Below are positions 21,359 to 33,090 of a stretch of 64,000 nucleotides of DNA, in pieces. Every line of letters starts with the position of its first letter. Positions within the stretch are counted from its first letter, which is position 1. The stretch lies in NCBI GenBank assembly GCA_948470475.1, contig OX419341.1, forward strand, positions 12,043,806 to 12,107,805, read 5' to 3'. The notes under the pieces were generated by a model, which saw nothing but the letters and a program-made list of their open reading frames with translations, ran no database searches and had not been told where the DNA came from. This stretch comes from Galaxea fascicularis (lineage: Eukaryota > Cnidaria > Anthozoa > Scleractinia > Euphylliidae). The position numbers were made by a program, and so were the translations under genes.

Positions 21359-24300
21359 GTAAGCGCTGCTTTTTTGAAGTTGAATTTACTGTATGACTGC
21401 CAGTTAGTGAAAATATTTTTGCGAGTTGGAAAAGGATCACAAAAGTACTGGGAGAGAGGAACGAGCGCCCAGCCCGGGAGAGGGGGATACTCCTCTATAT
21501 GTGGGTCTCAATGGAGTTAACCGTCCGGGAAGAAGAGAGACCCTGGGAACGAGGTTGCTGTCAACCTTCAAATGACCAAAAATTTAACCGTCAACCGTCA
21601 AAAACCCAATATTTTTACCGTCAACCGTCAAATGGTTCATATTCCTAGGAATAACTTAATTAGCCCCAGGACCCCACGCCGTTTCCCGGCCGGGTGTTGA
21701 CTGGCATTGATTGTTATTCGATCTCTTGTCTCGCTCAGTCGTTCGAGTTGCTGTTTACTTCCCCCCCTCCCGCCCTGGGGCTCCCCTCGAGTCCTCAGGC
21801 CTCTAGTCCCATTTAATAAAGATGCCCAAACAGTTACACTGGCTTGTTTTCTCCTGGGGTGTGCGGGGGGCGTTGGGGGATAATTAGAAAGTCAATATTA
21901 GCCTTCAGGTGTCTCAGATACCCTTAATCAAGAACTAAACGATTGCGACCGATTGACAAGTTGCGCTGTTTATAAATGATCGTTTTAATATATCACAGAA
22001 ATACATTTATGTGCAACCTCTAATCTCGGGTAAAACCGGTTAGCGACAGAACTGACTTCCGTCTGCAAACACTTCCGGTGTCGTAAAACGTCAGTCATCA
22101 TGGGTCACTTTGCATAATAACTGTGCTTTTACTTTTACAAAGCACGATGTCGAGTATTGTAAAGGCGTTCATTAGTATATATCGAACAGGGGAGGAAAAA
22201 ACGATCGAGAGATATAAAGCGCGTATTTCTGTCACTGAAGACTACAAAACAAGGTATTGACAACTTTAAAAAACACTTAACCGACTTCCTTGGACTCAAG
22301 GACCAAGCCAGCAAACTTGGCCTCGAATGATTTGACCTTAAACTTTATCGACTGGTGAAGGGCAACGGCAAGGAATACCACAACAACACCAGGGAGATAG
22401 ATAAAAGCATCGGTGAGATTTGATCTCCGATGAGCAAGGCCTTTGAGCTGACCCCTCATACTAATACACCCAATTCGTGAAGCAGACGATTAATACGTCC
22501 AGTGGTAACGAAGGTTATGTACGTAGGCACATGTTGTTTCACTGACAATTATCGTGAAGTATTCTGATAGGTAGAGCACTGCAACCTGGCCCATACAAAA
22601 CCTCTAACTATGATAATTGTCTGTAAAACACCACGTACCTACCGTGATGTAATTACGGCAATTAGACACATAGTTGAAGACCAAAAACCTCAGTTTTAGT
22701 GCACAAATTATAGGACTAATTGGATTATTCAAATGTGAGCAAAATTATATCGTTTTATTAAAAATTATAGCCAAAGTTGTGCTTTAATTTCGTGTGATAA
22801 ACGTAATTCCGAAAAATTAACCGTCAACCCCTACCTCGACCTTGATTATTCTGGATATCCGACAAAAACCTCATCCAACAATTGTTTTTAAAGGACTGTG
22901 CCAACTACTAATACGAAGGCATTTTTGCACGGGTTATGACTATGCCAAGGAGTAGATGTTGGTAAAGGGTGTTGAAAATAAAAAGGAAAATTAGGAGTAA
23001 CTGTAATGTCTGTACGCCAGACCAGTCCACGATGGATTATACACGGAGGAAACAAAACATGTTTCAGTCCGCCATATTGTATTCTCACACTCTCCCCAGT
23101 GTCTTACAAGCACGGGTTATACAGGCAACCCAATGTACAATCACCACAGTAACCACGCATTTTTCAGCGATAATTAAGAGCCTTATAAGTTTTTTCGAAA
23201 AAAGGAAAACGAGATGTATTTCCGTAAAATTTCCGTTAGCCTGAATTAACTTACGCCTACAAGCATTTTGTCAATTACGAATGTTAGACATCAATGTCGT
23301 TTTGGATCCAGTCAAAATAGAGAATAAAACCGAAGGGCGTTTGTTGCTTATTAAACGGTTTAGCTTTAGAACTAAGTGATTTACAACTATGTGATAGATT
23401 TGATTCACTGTCTTATAATTTGCCACTTGGGAAAGAAACCTCTCTTCACTTGTTTTTCCGTGATTTTATTGAAACAACCAAAAATAATGGTTGTTTGGTA
23501 TAGACAATATGTTGCTCATGCTGTAAAACGTTCCGCTAAATCTTGAGCTTGCAAAAACTGCTGTTACCTTCAAAAATGTTATTTCTGACATTTGAATGAC
23601 TGGAATGAATTAGTCAGAAATTAATATTCTGACGGCACAATGAGGAGTTACGTAAGGTATTATGGGAGCGTTAGGAGTATTCAACAGCTTTGGCGTGAGA
23701 CCAAAGTCATTCTAGGTCGGTCAGTCTCCCTGTCCGTTCACTTTATTTATTTTCTTAGTATGTAAAGTTTAGTCTATTTCTATTGCGAGTAACGTTTATT
23801 TGTGCCCTTTCCTCGGGGACTTGTACTTCTGCATTATCTGAGGAATACGTTTCCACATATGTTTTGGCCACATCTAAAGGGTGGTTTTTTGGTAGTTTTT
23901 TGTGTCTGGCGTAGCACATCTCTTCACAGATTGTCATTTACTACAGTTGATATTTGTATGTCTCTCGGTTGGTATCAGGATTGTCTTGCAATTGTGTGAC
24001 CGGCTGAAAAACTTTCACTTTGAAGCTCCGTGGTAGTGTAGTCAGAATCAATCTATTTTCAATGCATATCGCGCGTGTCTCCGCGCGTAGTGGTACGTAG
24101 AAAGTATGCACACTAACAATAGTAAGCGACCATTTTTGCTCCCATTTTCCGCAGATTGCGGCGATGTAAGTTTACCGCTTACAGCACCTAAAGGTCTTCT
24201 AGCAAGTCCTGGTCCAGATGAGACTGGTGTGTGCGCCTGGAGGATCAGTGTTCCTAAGAATCTGCGGATCATTTTTAATTTTGACTCATACCGAATCGCG

Positions 24301-27300
24301 ACTGCCACGGACGTACAAGATCCTGATTGTGGGGAAAAAACTACCCGTATTGAGCTAAAAGATGGTCCAACGGCCCTGCCCTGGAGAGTATACTGCCAAT
24401 ACTATATCCCAGAACCAATTGCCACGGCTAACAAAAGTTCACTGTTTGTGCAGCTCAAATTATCACAAGGGGATTCTAAGAGTTATTTCTCTGCTCAATA
24501 CTCCACTCTGCCATTTGAACAATGTAAGTGTGATTGTGAATTTGTTCTAATTAATGATTACTGAGGGCATTTGGATGTGAAATTGAGATCTTAAGCATCG
24601 ACGACGAATGAGAGAACGACGGCGAACAAACTCACGGGAAGACTTGGACGAGAAGGTCGTTCATGGGGGAAACTGTGAAAGAGAACGTCAAATAATTAAC
24701 TTTGTTTGCAGATATGCCCTCTTTGCACGAGCTTCGTGAGTTAATTCTTTTAAATTACGATGACAGAACAATAGACGACAATGAATTCATTTTTCTGTAC
24801 GATTCGAAGGCTAGATCTAAATCTGCTCCTTCGTAGGCGATTCCCGATGATCTATTCTCCTGTCCTATTCTACCTTTGAATTTCGTCTGAAGCAACGTGT
24901 CTCTGACCGATCGCTTGTTGACTCTGATCTTCGGATTGTCCGAGGCATTGAAGTTCCTTGCCATTTGATCCAGACATTGCCTCTCACCTTGCTTCTGTAC
25001 GGGAATTGAAACGCGAACATCAGTCAGAAAGTCTATAATCAGTTACAATATATAGCACAAAACTAACAAGTTCACAGATGCGTTAAGAGTGAAATTGAGA
25101 TCCCCGTCGATATAAATCCATAGCCCGAGTTTGAAGGCATTATTCTGGCAAAAAAATGCGATTGATAGACTACACGGAAGCTAAAAAAAGGTTGTTCCGA
25201 GGTATTTCTGCGCAATACATACCTACGTGTTTACTCGTTCACTGTTCGACGGCAAACATAACGTTTTGACCTCCATGGACGACGATTCTAGCATGCGCCG
25301 TGACGATCTCGTCAACTGAACGACTTTCGGCTGACGTCCTCTCACCTGGTCATTGCTTAAGGTGGTATTGATGCAGCATAAGTATAAAAGCGCGAAAATG
25401 AGCTTATCCGTTTTGTTGTTGAATCAGCTTGTCACTCTATTTAAAAAAGGCATGTGCTTATACCGGCATGTTGTTGCTGTCTTCACCCGTTTACCGTGTT
25501 ATCATGTAACTTTTGCCTGTGGTCCTAGTAAATGCTACTTAAAAAATTCTTCTTCACTTGGAAAACTTCACTCTACAGTGCTTTCAATAAGCACCGACGG
25601 CCGACGAAAGCGTCGGCTACTTCGCTTACAGAAGTCGGCTACTTTTCCCCTTAAATTTAAGTAATAATTTATTAAAGAAAGATTCTTTGTATTAAATTAA
25701 TGTAAAGTCGATTACCTTTCTCTAACCAGCTGCCTACTTCAAATTTTATTGAAACCCCTGACTCTATATTATTGAATATTCATCTTTCTTGGTACCCTTG
25801 GGGAAAAACTATGCTACCGGCCAAATGTCTGGATTCTTCTTTGGTGTTTAAATATTCCAGTGATTAGTGATTACGCAAAACAATGTGAGGTATAAAGGGA
25901 TTCGTGTGATCTGAAAAACTTTACCGGTTGTCTTTGTTGTGAACACACGAGCATGAGAAGTTTAATGAAATTCCACAAAAAAAAAAGTCAGTTAACTCAA
26001 GTCGTAGTCAGGATATGTCATTTACCAGGCTGAGGTCATCACACAAACCACAAGAGAAACATACATTGGACTTTGTGGCACTGCGTTCAAGTCGCGATAT
26101 AGAAACCATGTATGTTCATTCCGTAACGAGCGTTACAAACATGCTATTTAGCTTAGTAAATACATATGGAGCCTCAAAGATAAGAACATTAGGCATGACA
26201 TCAAATGGCGTAAAATAAAACAATCTAATTCTTATTCTAATGGTACTAAGAGATGCAACTTATGCTTATGGGAGAAGTATTTCATTATTTGTAGACCGGA
26301 AATGGCAAGCCTAAACAAAAGAAATGAGCTTACATCGTGTTGCAGAAATTTCTGTTAAAAAACGTCATCATTTAATTAGCGCGCGACACGACTAGGATGC
26401 CTCGTATGCCTTGTTCTGTATTTCAAATATCTACCATTGTAACCGTTATTTCTGGTAGTTGCCTGATGATTGCTTCATGCGAAGCATGAAACTCAGAGTT
26501 GAAGTAAATATTTAAATAACTTATTATCATCATCACCATCATCATCATTATTATTATATATAAAGAAACTGTAAACTTCTGTGTCGAATGAAGATACTAA
26601 AAACAATAACAAGCGAAAGTCTTCTTTTACTTTGCTTTTGCACTACGCGTTTCACCGCTGTTGCGGCTCTTCAGGCACAGCAAAGTGTGTTTATTGGCTT
26701 ATTGCGTCACTGATGTAATTGTAATTACAATTATAATGGCTATTGTAATTCTAAGCGCGCGCGAGCAAATGGCGTAATTTCAAATCATTAAGAATGGGTT
26801 TATACTTCAAAATAAAAAAACCTCTCTTTGTTCTTTCTCATGCCTTCTGAGAGGCTGAGAATCTTGTAAAACGGAAAGATAGTGAACTGAGGTGTCAATC
26901 CCATAGCAGATCATGAATATGCTTACTGACTCCTAGCATACGTGTGTGCGGGTCTCAAATTTGCTGATTACGAACGCCTTCACGATCTCAAACAAATCCT
27001 ACTGAGGAAACATTATCAAGCTGAAATTATTAATTACGGTATAAACAAGGCCCGCAACCAAACAACGGAAGAGTTAAGAAGGGTTTTCTAATAGATTAAT
27101 TACATTCGTGTGGGGCGTAGTATTGCTCCAGTGATTTGGGGGAACGTCAGTTCACAAACTGCTGTTTATTAAAATTCTTGAAAACTCTATAAACACCGTG
27201 AGAACTAAAATAAAAGATACAAATAAATTACAAGTTAGCTTGCGAAAATAACAGGATATAAGTACATTTTACATGCTTAAAAGTTACAAAGGTAAAAAGA

Positions 27301-30300
27301 GAAAACTTAAGATCGATTTACAAATAACGGTCAAACGATGTCGTATACAACTTGACCATCTAAAACCTTAAGTCTTAAATTTACAATTCATAAGCGATAA
27401 AATTGAACTTTAGTGACTAAAGATATAAACCGCTTATGTAAGCAAACTAAATTAGCGTAAAAATAATTACCTTGGTGCTACCTTGGTCACCAGAACAATG
27501 ATAAACTTGGAGAAACTTGTTAACTTGAGGTGAATTAACAGATCTTGCGTCAACTGATCTTGCTAACGGAAAAAACTAATTCTTTATGACATTAGTTGGG
27601 TGTCGCGGCGCTACGCGTGTGCTTTCGCGACACCACGGAACTTCCTAGAAAGATCTAGAAACACAAGTAGCGCACGGACGAAACAAATACGTATGAAAAA
27701 GCCTTAAATGACTGAATACACGTTCAAAGAAACTTGCAACAACTAAACTAGTACTCTTAAGGCCAAAAAGTATTGCAACTGAACGTAAACCAGCTTAAAT
27801 AAGAAAGTGGTGAAAACTTACGCAATGTTGTTTCAGAAGCGCGCGCCGCTTCAAGTGTCGTTCATCGCGCGCGCGCGACTGAACTGCTTTCGCTACACGT
27901 AGAGTGGAATGACCTCTATAACTTACGTTCTAAAACGTTGTTTATGTACTGAATACTTTATAAAGGTGTATTCGACTCTGAGTTCTAGCCCATTCTTATT
28001 AAGACCGTTCGGTTGCAATGTGTTCAGCCGACTATGCCAAAATATTTCTCTAGCTCGGAGTGTTTCTTTTTTCTGTTTAATTGTCATGTTACTCCGTTTA
28101 ATTTGTTCAATGGTCGACATTGTGACGTCTTTGCCATGAGATCTGCTGTTGGGGAGAAAGTGTTCTGGTAGTTCACAGCTGTTGACTCCTCTCTTAATAT
28201 GGTTCCTGTGATTATTCAGGTGCAGGTTGAAAGCTGTCTCGCTCTTCCCTACATATTGTAATTTTCAAATTCGACACTCAATTATATAAATCACAAAGGT
28301 TGACTGACAATTTACTGTATGGAATATGTCAAACACCTTGCCATCCTCCCGCGTGCCTGTAAAAGTAGAGGTCTTGTTAATGAGCACGCACCAACTACAT
28401 TTCGGTTTATTGCAAGGGCCACAGCTACCTATTGTGGTGGTATGTCCTTCAGAGGTTCTGCCTGTTAATTTGGTACTGACGAGTATGTCGCGTAGACTTT
28501 TTGATCGCCTATATGCGATAACTGGTCGTTCTCTGAATGTGTGAGCCAGTCTTTCCTTTGAAAGGGAAAATTGATAAAAAATTGGAGGAAGTCTTAACGC
28601 TTGGCTGTATGGTATACTTTGCTTTAAATGCGGTGGGTGCGCCGAAGTCCAATGTAGGTATGGGTGGGTATCCGTTATTTAACCTTACTAAGTTAAGTAA
28701 GTCCCTCGAGCCAACAGCGTATTACCCCCAGGAGGACCGCAAATGGATTCACAGTCCAAATTGAGGAGAAATTTTTGAAAGAGAGTTAAGGGAAACCCAA
28801 CACTGGACAACTTCTGGAGAAATCAAAAAACTGTAATATATCCTAGTCTATGTCCTAAAGAAACTGTGGTGCTGCGTCGGTGGGGAAGTAGTAAAATTTG
28901 GTATTATCAACAGAGTTGATAAATGTAAATTGACCACCGTAGAGGGATTCTAAAAGCTGACGTTTCGAGCGTTAGCCCTTCGTCAGAGCGAATCGAGGAA
29001 TTATGGGTTGTGTGTAGTTTTTATAGTAGAGTAGGAGCTACGCTATTGGTGGTAACATGGCAACGTGAAAAATAGGAATACATTAGTTAAACGAAAAGCG
29101 TTCGTTAATACCGTGGGGATTAAGGGTGCCGATTTGGAAGATGAAATTTTTGCTCCAGATTCTTGCGGCTTTCCGTCGTACCTTGATGTAGGGAAAGGCC
29201 GCAGATAGCCATGCGTTGTTTGGAGTGATTAGTGAGATTAAAATGACGAGCGACTGGCTTAGATGCGTCCTTGTCATTCTTCTCAACATCGCGAAGGTGT
29301 TCGCGGAATCGGTCGCCTAGTCGTCTTCCTGTCTCGCCAATGTATAATTTATTGCATAACGTACAGGTTAGGCAATAAATGACATTTGCGGAGGTACATG
29401 TGGAACGATCAGTGACCTTGACAGATCGCTTAGGTCCCGATATTTTGCTAGTGTTAAGAATGAATTGACAAGTTTTACATCGTGAGCGCGCGCATTTGAA
29501 AGTGCCGGGTTGCTCGTTAGTTTTAAATGCGCTTCTAACTAAAAAGTTGCCGACGTTTTTGTCGCGTTTGAATGAAATTAGTGGAGGTTGAGGAGGTCTA
29601 CTTGCTTACTTGCAGGAAATGTGCACTACAGTATGTTGGATCTACTGTAACGAAGTTTCGCTTTAGGTTCAATAACCATAAGGCCAGAATAAGGCGACAT
29701 GAAAGACTGAATGGAACAGAGTAAGAGAAAGATGACTTCCTGTATAAACACTTTCGGGGGACGGTCATGAGGGCTTGAGGGATATCAGGATTCAGTTGAT
29801 AGATCGAGTGAATGGTGAGGAGGAACTAAGGGACAAAGAAGGCCAATGGGCCTACAGACTGAACACTTTGCGCCCTGATTGGCTTAATGACAATGATTTT
29901 TTTCTTTGTTTAGAATAGGCGTTCAAGACGCGTAACTTATCGTGTAATTGTGTTGGCCCGCGCGGTAATTAAGTCCCGCGCGCGCGTGCGTTTGTCAAGG
30001 TTGTTACTTTTAAAAGTAGAATGACGCGTGCGGTTGACACAACTCTTTTGCCCTGATGAAGACTGCTATAGGCGGTCGAAATATAGGTGTGCTACGAATT
30101 TGTGTAGTATGTCTTCATTTGTGATAGTATATATATATATATTTGTGAGCTTTATTTACAAACATACAATAAAGATTACAATACAGACAATTACTAACAA
30201 GTTCATTTATGTCACATTAAAGAACATGCAATCCTTTGAGTTCATAAACCTCACCACCTGCGTGTATTCCTTGGAAATACTGTAAAAGGTTTTGAATGGA

Positions 30301-32153
30301 TGATACTTCTAATCGCACATAGGTACGCTGAGAATGGCGTTTAGTATTTACCGTATGCATCTCACGCGTGAAAATCAAATAGCAGTATAATAAATGCCAG
30401 ATAAATAATAAATAATAAATCCTACTGTTAAACTAAACGACATATAATTTTGAGACAGCAGTGATTCAACATCATAAATCACGCTTAGTTTTCTGCTTTC
30501 CCTTTGACTTAAAGTTATATGACGTAAAACTTACCTTGAAAAAGAAGGAAAATTCACGAAAACCTGAATCTCGAACCCGAGCCATTCACTTCTTAATGAT
30601 ACCCAGATCCACCATACCAACCGGGATAAGCAACTGAATTTACCAATTTTTAACATATTTGAAATGGTTTTGTTGTCCCAATAATTGAAAGCTAAACGTT
30701 TTCATATCAGCACGTAACCCTAAATACTATAGATCATCGCTTAACCACGAAACACTTCTCAGTTCTGAATGTGAGTAAGTCGTCTTACTGGGTTTTCCGT
30801 CGTAAACAATAGGTGAATAAAAAAAACATGATTCGAATGATCTGTGCGCGTCTTGAGGAAGGAGAGGGTTCAACGATTTTGCCCCTCCTTCAGGCTCGTC
30901 ACCACTCGCGGGTTTGGTGTTTGTTCGTTTCCGGGTAACCTTATATTGGTTTCATTGCAGCAATCGACTTGCGACAAACCTCCAGTGCAGAAATTTCCAG
31001 TCCGAACTTTCCGGGCAAATATCCAAGGAATTCTAACTTCAAGTGGTCAGTAGTCGCCCCTTCGGGCTTTCGGATCAAGATTGAATTTACCAAGTTTGAT
31101 ATTTGGAACAATGGTATCGAATGTTCACAGGATGCTCTCAAAATCCGAGATGGGTCTTCGGCTCAGAGTGATTTGCTGGCGAACCTATGCGGCTCTCAAC
31201 AGCAACCTATATACACGTCAGGAAACAGTGCAACGTTACAGTTCGTGTCGTCTGTTAAACACCGTTCCGAACAACGACAAGACAACATAGGTTTCAAGGC
31301 TACCATTTCAAAAGGTAAGGAGTTGAAAGTACTGACTATAGTAAAGCTAGTCTGCCCATAGGCGGATTGTTTCTTGTTGTCTGAGAAAGTACGGTATAAA
31401 ATAGACTAATGCGTTAGGCTTGTTTGCCCAAAAAGCTAATACCACTCTAGCTCAATCTATAGAAAACGGACTTGCAAAATACTTCTCGGAACCGAAATGT
31501 TTTCCGGACATTTGAGAAGCGAATTAAGCTTTAAATCGCTGGCGTGACGCTCACAACACTACGTGAAAAGAGGTGTTAGTATTAATATTATAAAGTCATC
31601 ATCAGTTGAGAGAATAAGCCAATAAAAGCGGCACCTGAACAAGAGCTCAATACAATTGTAGCGGAAAGCTTAAATTATGATTAAATGATCGTCACTCTTG
31701 TCATATTTGAAGTATCAACGTGTCAAGGCCAGTTGTTGGGAATCATTCAGTCACTCCACTCAAGGTTTTTGGTGGAGTAGCATTCCACAGTGGAGCGAAA
31801 AGCGGAGACAAGAAATGCTTGGATAGGCCATTTCTTTTGTAAATTGAATTCGCTAGACTGGTTTACGTACCATTACCTTTATTGCCTTATCTCGGTTTTT
31901 CTTAGAGGCCAAACTCTACTTGATTGTTGTTCCTTGTGCGGTTGGAGTCGTCCTTGCGACCTTTCTGGTCGGTGCCATTGTGTTTTTACTGCGACGAAGA
32001 TCTTCCCCCGGTGTCACTTATCCAAGGATGCAAATGTCTCGACTTAATGATGATGATCATTTCAGCACTACTCATACGTCTGATGTGGAAGCACCAAACG
32101 AAGCTAGCTTACCTGTGTATCGACCAACCACACAGCAAATTAAGAAAACATAG
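21278..32153 (+). CDS. CUB gene 2: signal peptide, two CUB domains, transmembrane helix
   Basis: Proposed exons are 21278-21358 (signal peptide), 24155-24523 (CUB), 30961-31314 (CUB) and 31906-32153 (transmembrane and tail). The last three are linked by phase 1 introns exactly as in CUB gene 1. The signal exon ends in phase 0, so it cannot join 24155 directly; a small unseen exon of length 3n+1 is needed, or the signal exon belongs elsewhere. The product would be a type I membrane protein with two CUB modules and a roughly 55-residue cytoplasmic tail. The 6.4-kb middle intron is packed with Penelope relics. Confidence 0.65.
21359..24154. other. CUB gene 2 intron 1
   Basis: It contains transposon-end-like words near 21470-21560 (GAGACCCTGGGAACGAGGTT, the inverse of a block at 14463) and repeated ACCGTCAACCGTCAAA words at 21585-21640. 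No CUB exon could be found between, although one small linker exon is expected from the phases. Confidence 0.4.
24155..24523 (+). CDS. CUB gene 2, exon encoding CUB domain 1
   Basis: The acceptor is CATTTTCCGCAG at 24143-24154, the donor GTAAGT is at 24524, and the exon is phase 1-1. It reads [49 protein letters not shown] and WRVYCQYY. The four CUB cysteines and the strand order are present. It begins exactly like CUB 1 of gene 1 (acceptor, then AT completing the Asp codon before Cys). Confidence 0.85.
24524..26640. other. CUB gene 2 intron 2, left part
   Basis: Nothing recognised apart from an ATC/ATT microsatellite with a TATA tail at 26525-26565. Confidence 0.4.
26640..26685 (-). ncRNA. 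Hammerhead-like ribozyme motif 2 (Penelope associated)
   Basis: On the minus strand: CTGAAGA (26674-26668, fits CUGANGA), stem II GCCGC-AACA-GCGGT, GAAA (26653-26650), then CGCGTAGTG. The ACGCGT palindrome is what a very short stem III would use when two copies dimerise, as proposed for Penelope hammerheads. A GTA would be the cleavage triplet. It lies downstream of, and in the same orientation as, the fragment at 27923-28560. Confidence 0.55.
26686..27922. repeat. Probable Penelope 3' untranslated region
   Basis: A non-coding stretch between hammerhead-like motif 2 and the minus-strand GIY-YIG fragment. It includes a hairpin (GGTGTCGCG ... CGCGACACC at about 27599-27633) and GC-rich GCGCGCG blocks near 27840. 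The link to the element is inferred from order and orientation. Confidence 0.4.
27923..28560 (-). pseudogene. Penelope-like element C-terminal part with GIY-YIG nuclease, copy A
   Basis: Reading leftward: [19 protein letters not shown] with [12 protein letters not shown], then a cysteine cluster ([12 protein letters not shown]), the GIY-YIG core (FVIYIIEC ... [18 protein letters not shown]), [12 protein letters not shown] and [19 protein letters not shown] followed by [17 protein letters not shown]. This is the Penelope order: end of reverse transcriptase, zinc cysteines, then GIY-YIG. One stop near 28262 interrupts it. The stop codon is at 27923. The reverse transcriptase palm is absent upstream, so the copy is 5'-truncated. 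Confidence 0.75.
28561..28930. other. Spacer between Penelope fragments
   Basis: No recognised coding sequence. It may be the 5' part of copy A or unrelated intron. Confidence 0.35.
28953..28992 (-). ncRNA. Hammerhead-like ribozyme motif 3 (best preserved)
   Basis: On the minus strand: GCT CTGACGA (core 28986-28980), stem II AGGGC-TAAC-GCTC, GAAA CGTC (28966-28959), then AGC that can pair with the leading GCT as stem I. Every core element (CUGANGA, GAAA, GUC) is intact and the ACGT palindrome suits a dimeric short stem III. It follows GIY-YIG copy B in the same orientation. Confidence 0.65.
29083..29600 (-). pseudogene. Penelope-like GIY-YIG fragment, copy B
   Basis: Minus-strand reading: [19 protein letters not shown], cysteines in [26 protein letters not shown], then [20 protein letters not shown] frame change follows, and the last part reads ESRKNLEQ then [20 protein letters not shown] before the stop at 29083. 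The YxGET and the downstream NPHGIN motif are hallmarks of the Penelope-type GIY-YIG domain. It is of a different subfamily from copies A and C. Confidence 0.75.
29593..29918 (+). pseudogene. Penelope-like GIY-YIG fragment, copy C
   Basis: Plus-strand reading: [46 protein letters not shown], ending [20 protein letters not shown] with a TAG at 29916-29918. Stops near 29720 and 29776-29800 break it. It abuts copy B head to head at about 29595, so one element inserted into or beside the other. Confidence 0.75.
30046..30095 (+). ncRNA. Hammerhead-like ribozyme motif 4 (cleavage site altered)
   Basis: CTGATGA at 30053-30059, a six-pair stem II (GACTGC with GCGGTC, loop TATAG) and GAAA at 30078-30081 are intact. 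The following TATAGGTG lacks a clear NUH cleavage triplet, so self-cleavage is doubtful. It lies 135 bases after the stop of GIY-YIG copy C on the same strand. Confidence 0.5.
30100..30960. other. CUB gene 2 intron 2, right part
   Basis: A TA run at 30128-30142 and an AATAAATAAT run near 30395-30420. Nothing else is recognised. Confidence 0.4.
30961..31314 (+). CDS. CUB gene 2, exon encoding CUB domain 2
   Basis: The acceptor is TTGGTTTCATTGCAG ending at 30960, the donor is AAAAG|GTAAGG at 31315, and the exon is phase 1-1. It reads [49 protein letters not shown] and SATLQFVSS, a good CUB. The first cysteine pair is missing ([17 protein letters not shown] instead of CxW), as is the first cysteine of CUB 2 in gene 1. 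This shared loss supports paralogy of the two genes. Confidence 0.85.
31315..31905. other. CUB gene 2 intron 3
   Basis: A 591-bp intron with no recognised content. Confidence 0.5.
31906..32153 (+). CDS. CUB gene 2, transmembrane and cytoplasmic exon
   Basis: The acceptor TTTTTCTTAG ends at 31905, with entry in phase 1. The exon encodes a hydrophobic helix ([18 protein letters not shown], then AIVFLL), a basic RRRSS stop-transfer and a polar tail rich in Asp/Thr/Ser ([20 protein letters not shown]), with TAG at 32151-32153. It is the counterpart of the last exon of CUB gene 1; the tails differ in sequence. Confidence 0.8.
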
Positions 32154-32909
32154 CTTTGTAGTAGTTTTTCTTGCCATTATTTTTATTGTTATCATTTTAT
32201 TTTATCATTTTTTCGTTGCCTAGTGGTTTTACAAGAAACGTCGGTTTTCACGACTTAAGATGGTATTTGAGAACAAAAACGTCTCTTCATGAATGGTTAC
32301 AGACAGTAAAGCAGCTAATCAGAAAAGCATTTCTTGGGCCCAGCTACGGTGAAAAAGCTCCAAAATCGTATGGAAAAGTTCGATCTGAAGTTAATTCTGA
32401 ATCATCTTTTATCACATTGCTTTGCAGGTGTTTCCAGCGCGTATACTTAAAAATGGATTTATACTATCCTTTTCATCAGTTGATACTGTAACAATGGTTT
32501 CATATTAATGCCCAATTATTGCCGGATAAACAAGTTAAAAAGTAATTTCCTTGGCATTATAGGTTACCAAAGTTGCGTTAAAACACCCACATACCCCGCT
32601 TATTTACACCTCAAGTGATAATAATTTTAAAAACGGACTATGAGAGCCCTGTTTTGTATTTGGACCTGTGATTAACATACAGAGATGCAAATTATGATAT
32701 GGTACAAAAGAACGTTTGGAAGGGTTCCGAGCCAGCTAAAATTTCAAGAATTTCAGGCAGTTTAAATTTATTAAATGTGGGTTACCAAACTCATTGTTGA
32801 GTCGTAATAACTTGTTGATTAAATTAGGATGTTTTCGCAACTTATTAAACTTATGCGTTTCCTATGGTAACCTATTAATCAAGAAAATTGCCATACTGAT
32901 CTCCTTACC
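32154..32909. other. CUB gene 2 3' flank
   Basis: Probable 3' untranslated region and intergenic sequence. Nothing recognised. Confidence 0.4.
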
Positions 32910-32934
32910 AATAGGCCATTTCCGAATTACCTCA

Positions 32935-32968
<34 letters not shown>

Positions 32969-33033
32969 CTTTCCATTCACACGCAAATTAAACTCATTTT
33001 CATGAAAATGAAAAATTGTTTCAATATGAAAAG

Positions 33034-33065
<32 letters not shown>

Positions 33066-33090
33066 TGAGGTAATTCGGAAATGGCCTATT
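32910..33090. repeat. Foldback MITE with near-perfect arms of about 57 bp
   Basis: The left arm AATAGGCCATTTCCGAATTA onward (32910-32966) is the reverse complement of 33034-33090. The 67-bp centre holds a second small inverted pair around CATTTTCATGAAAATG. Target duplication is unclear. Confidence 0.85.
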
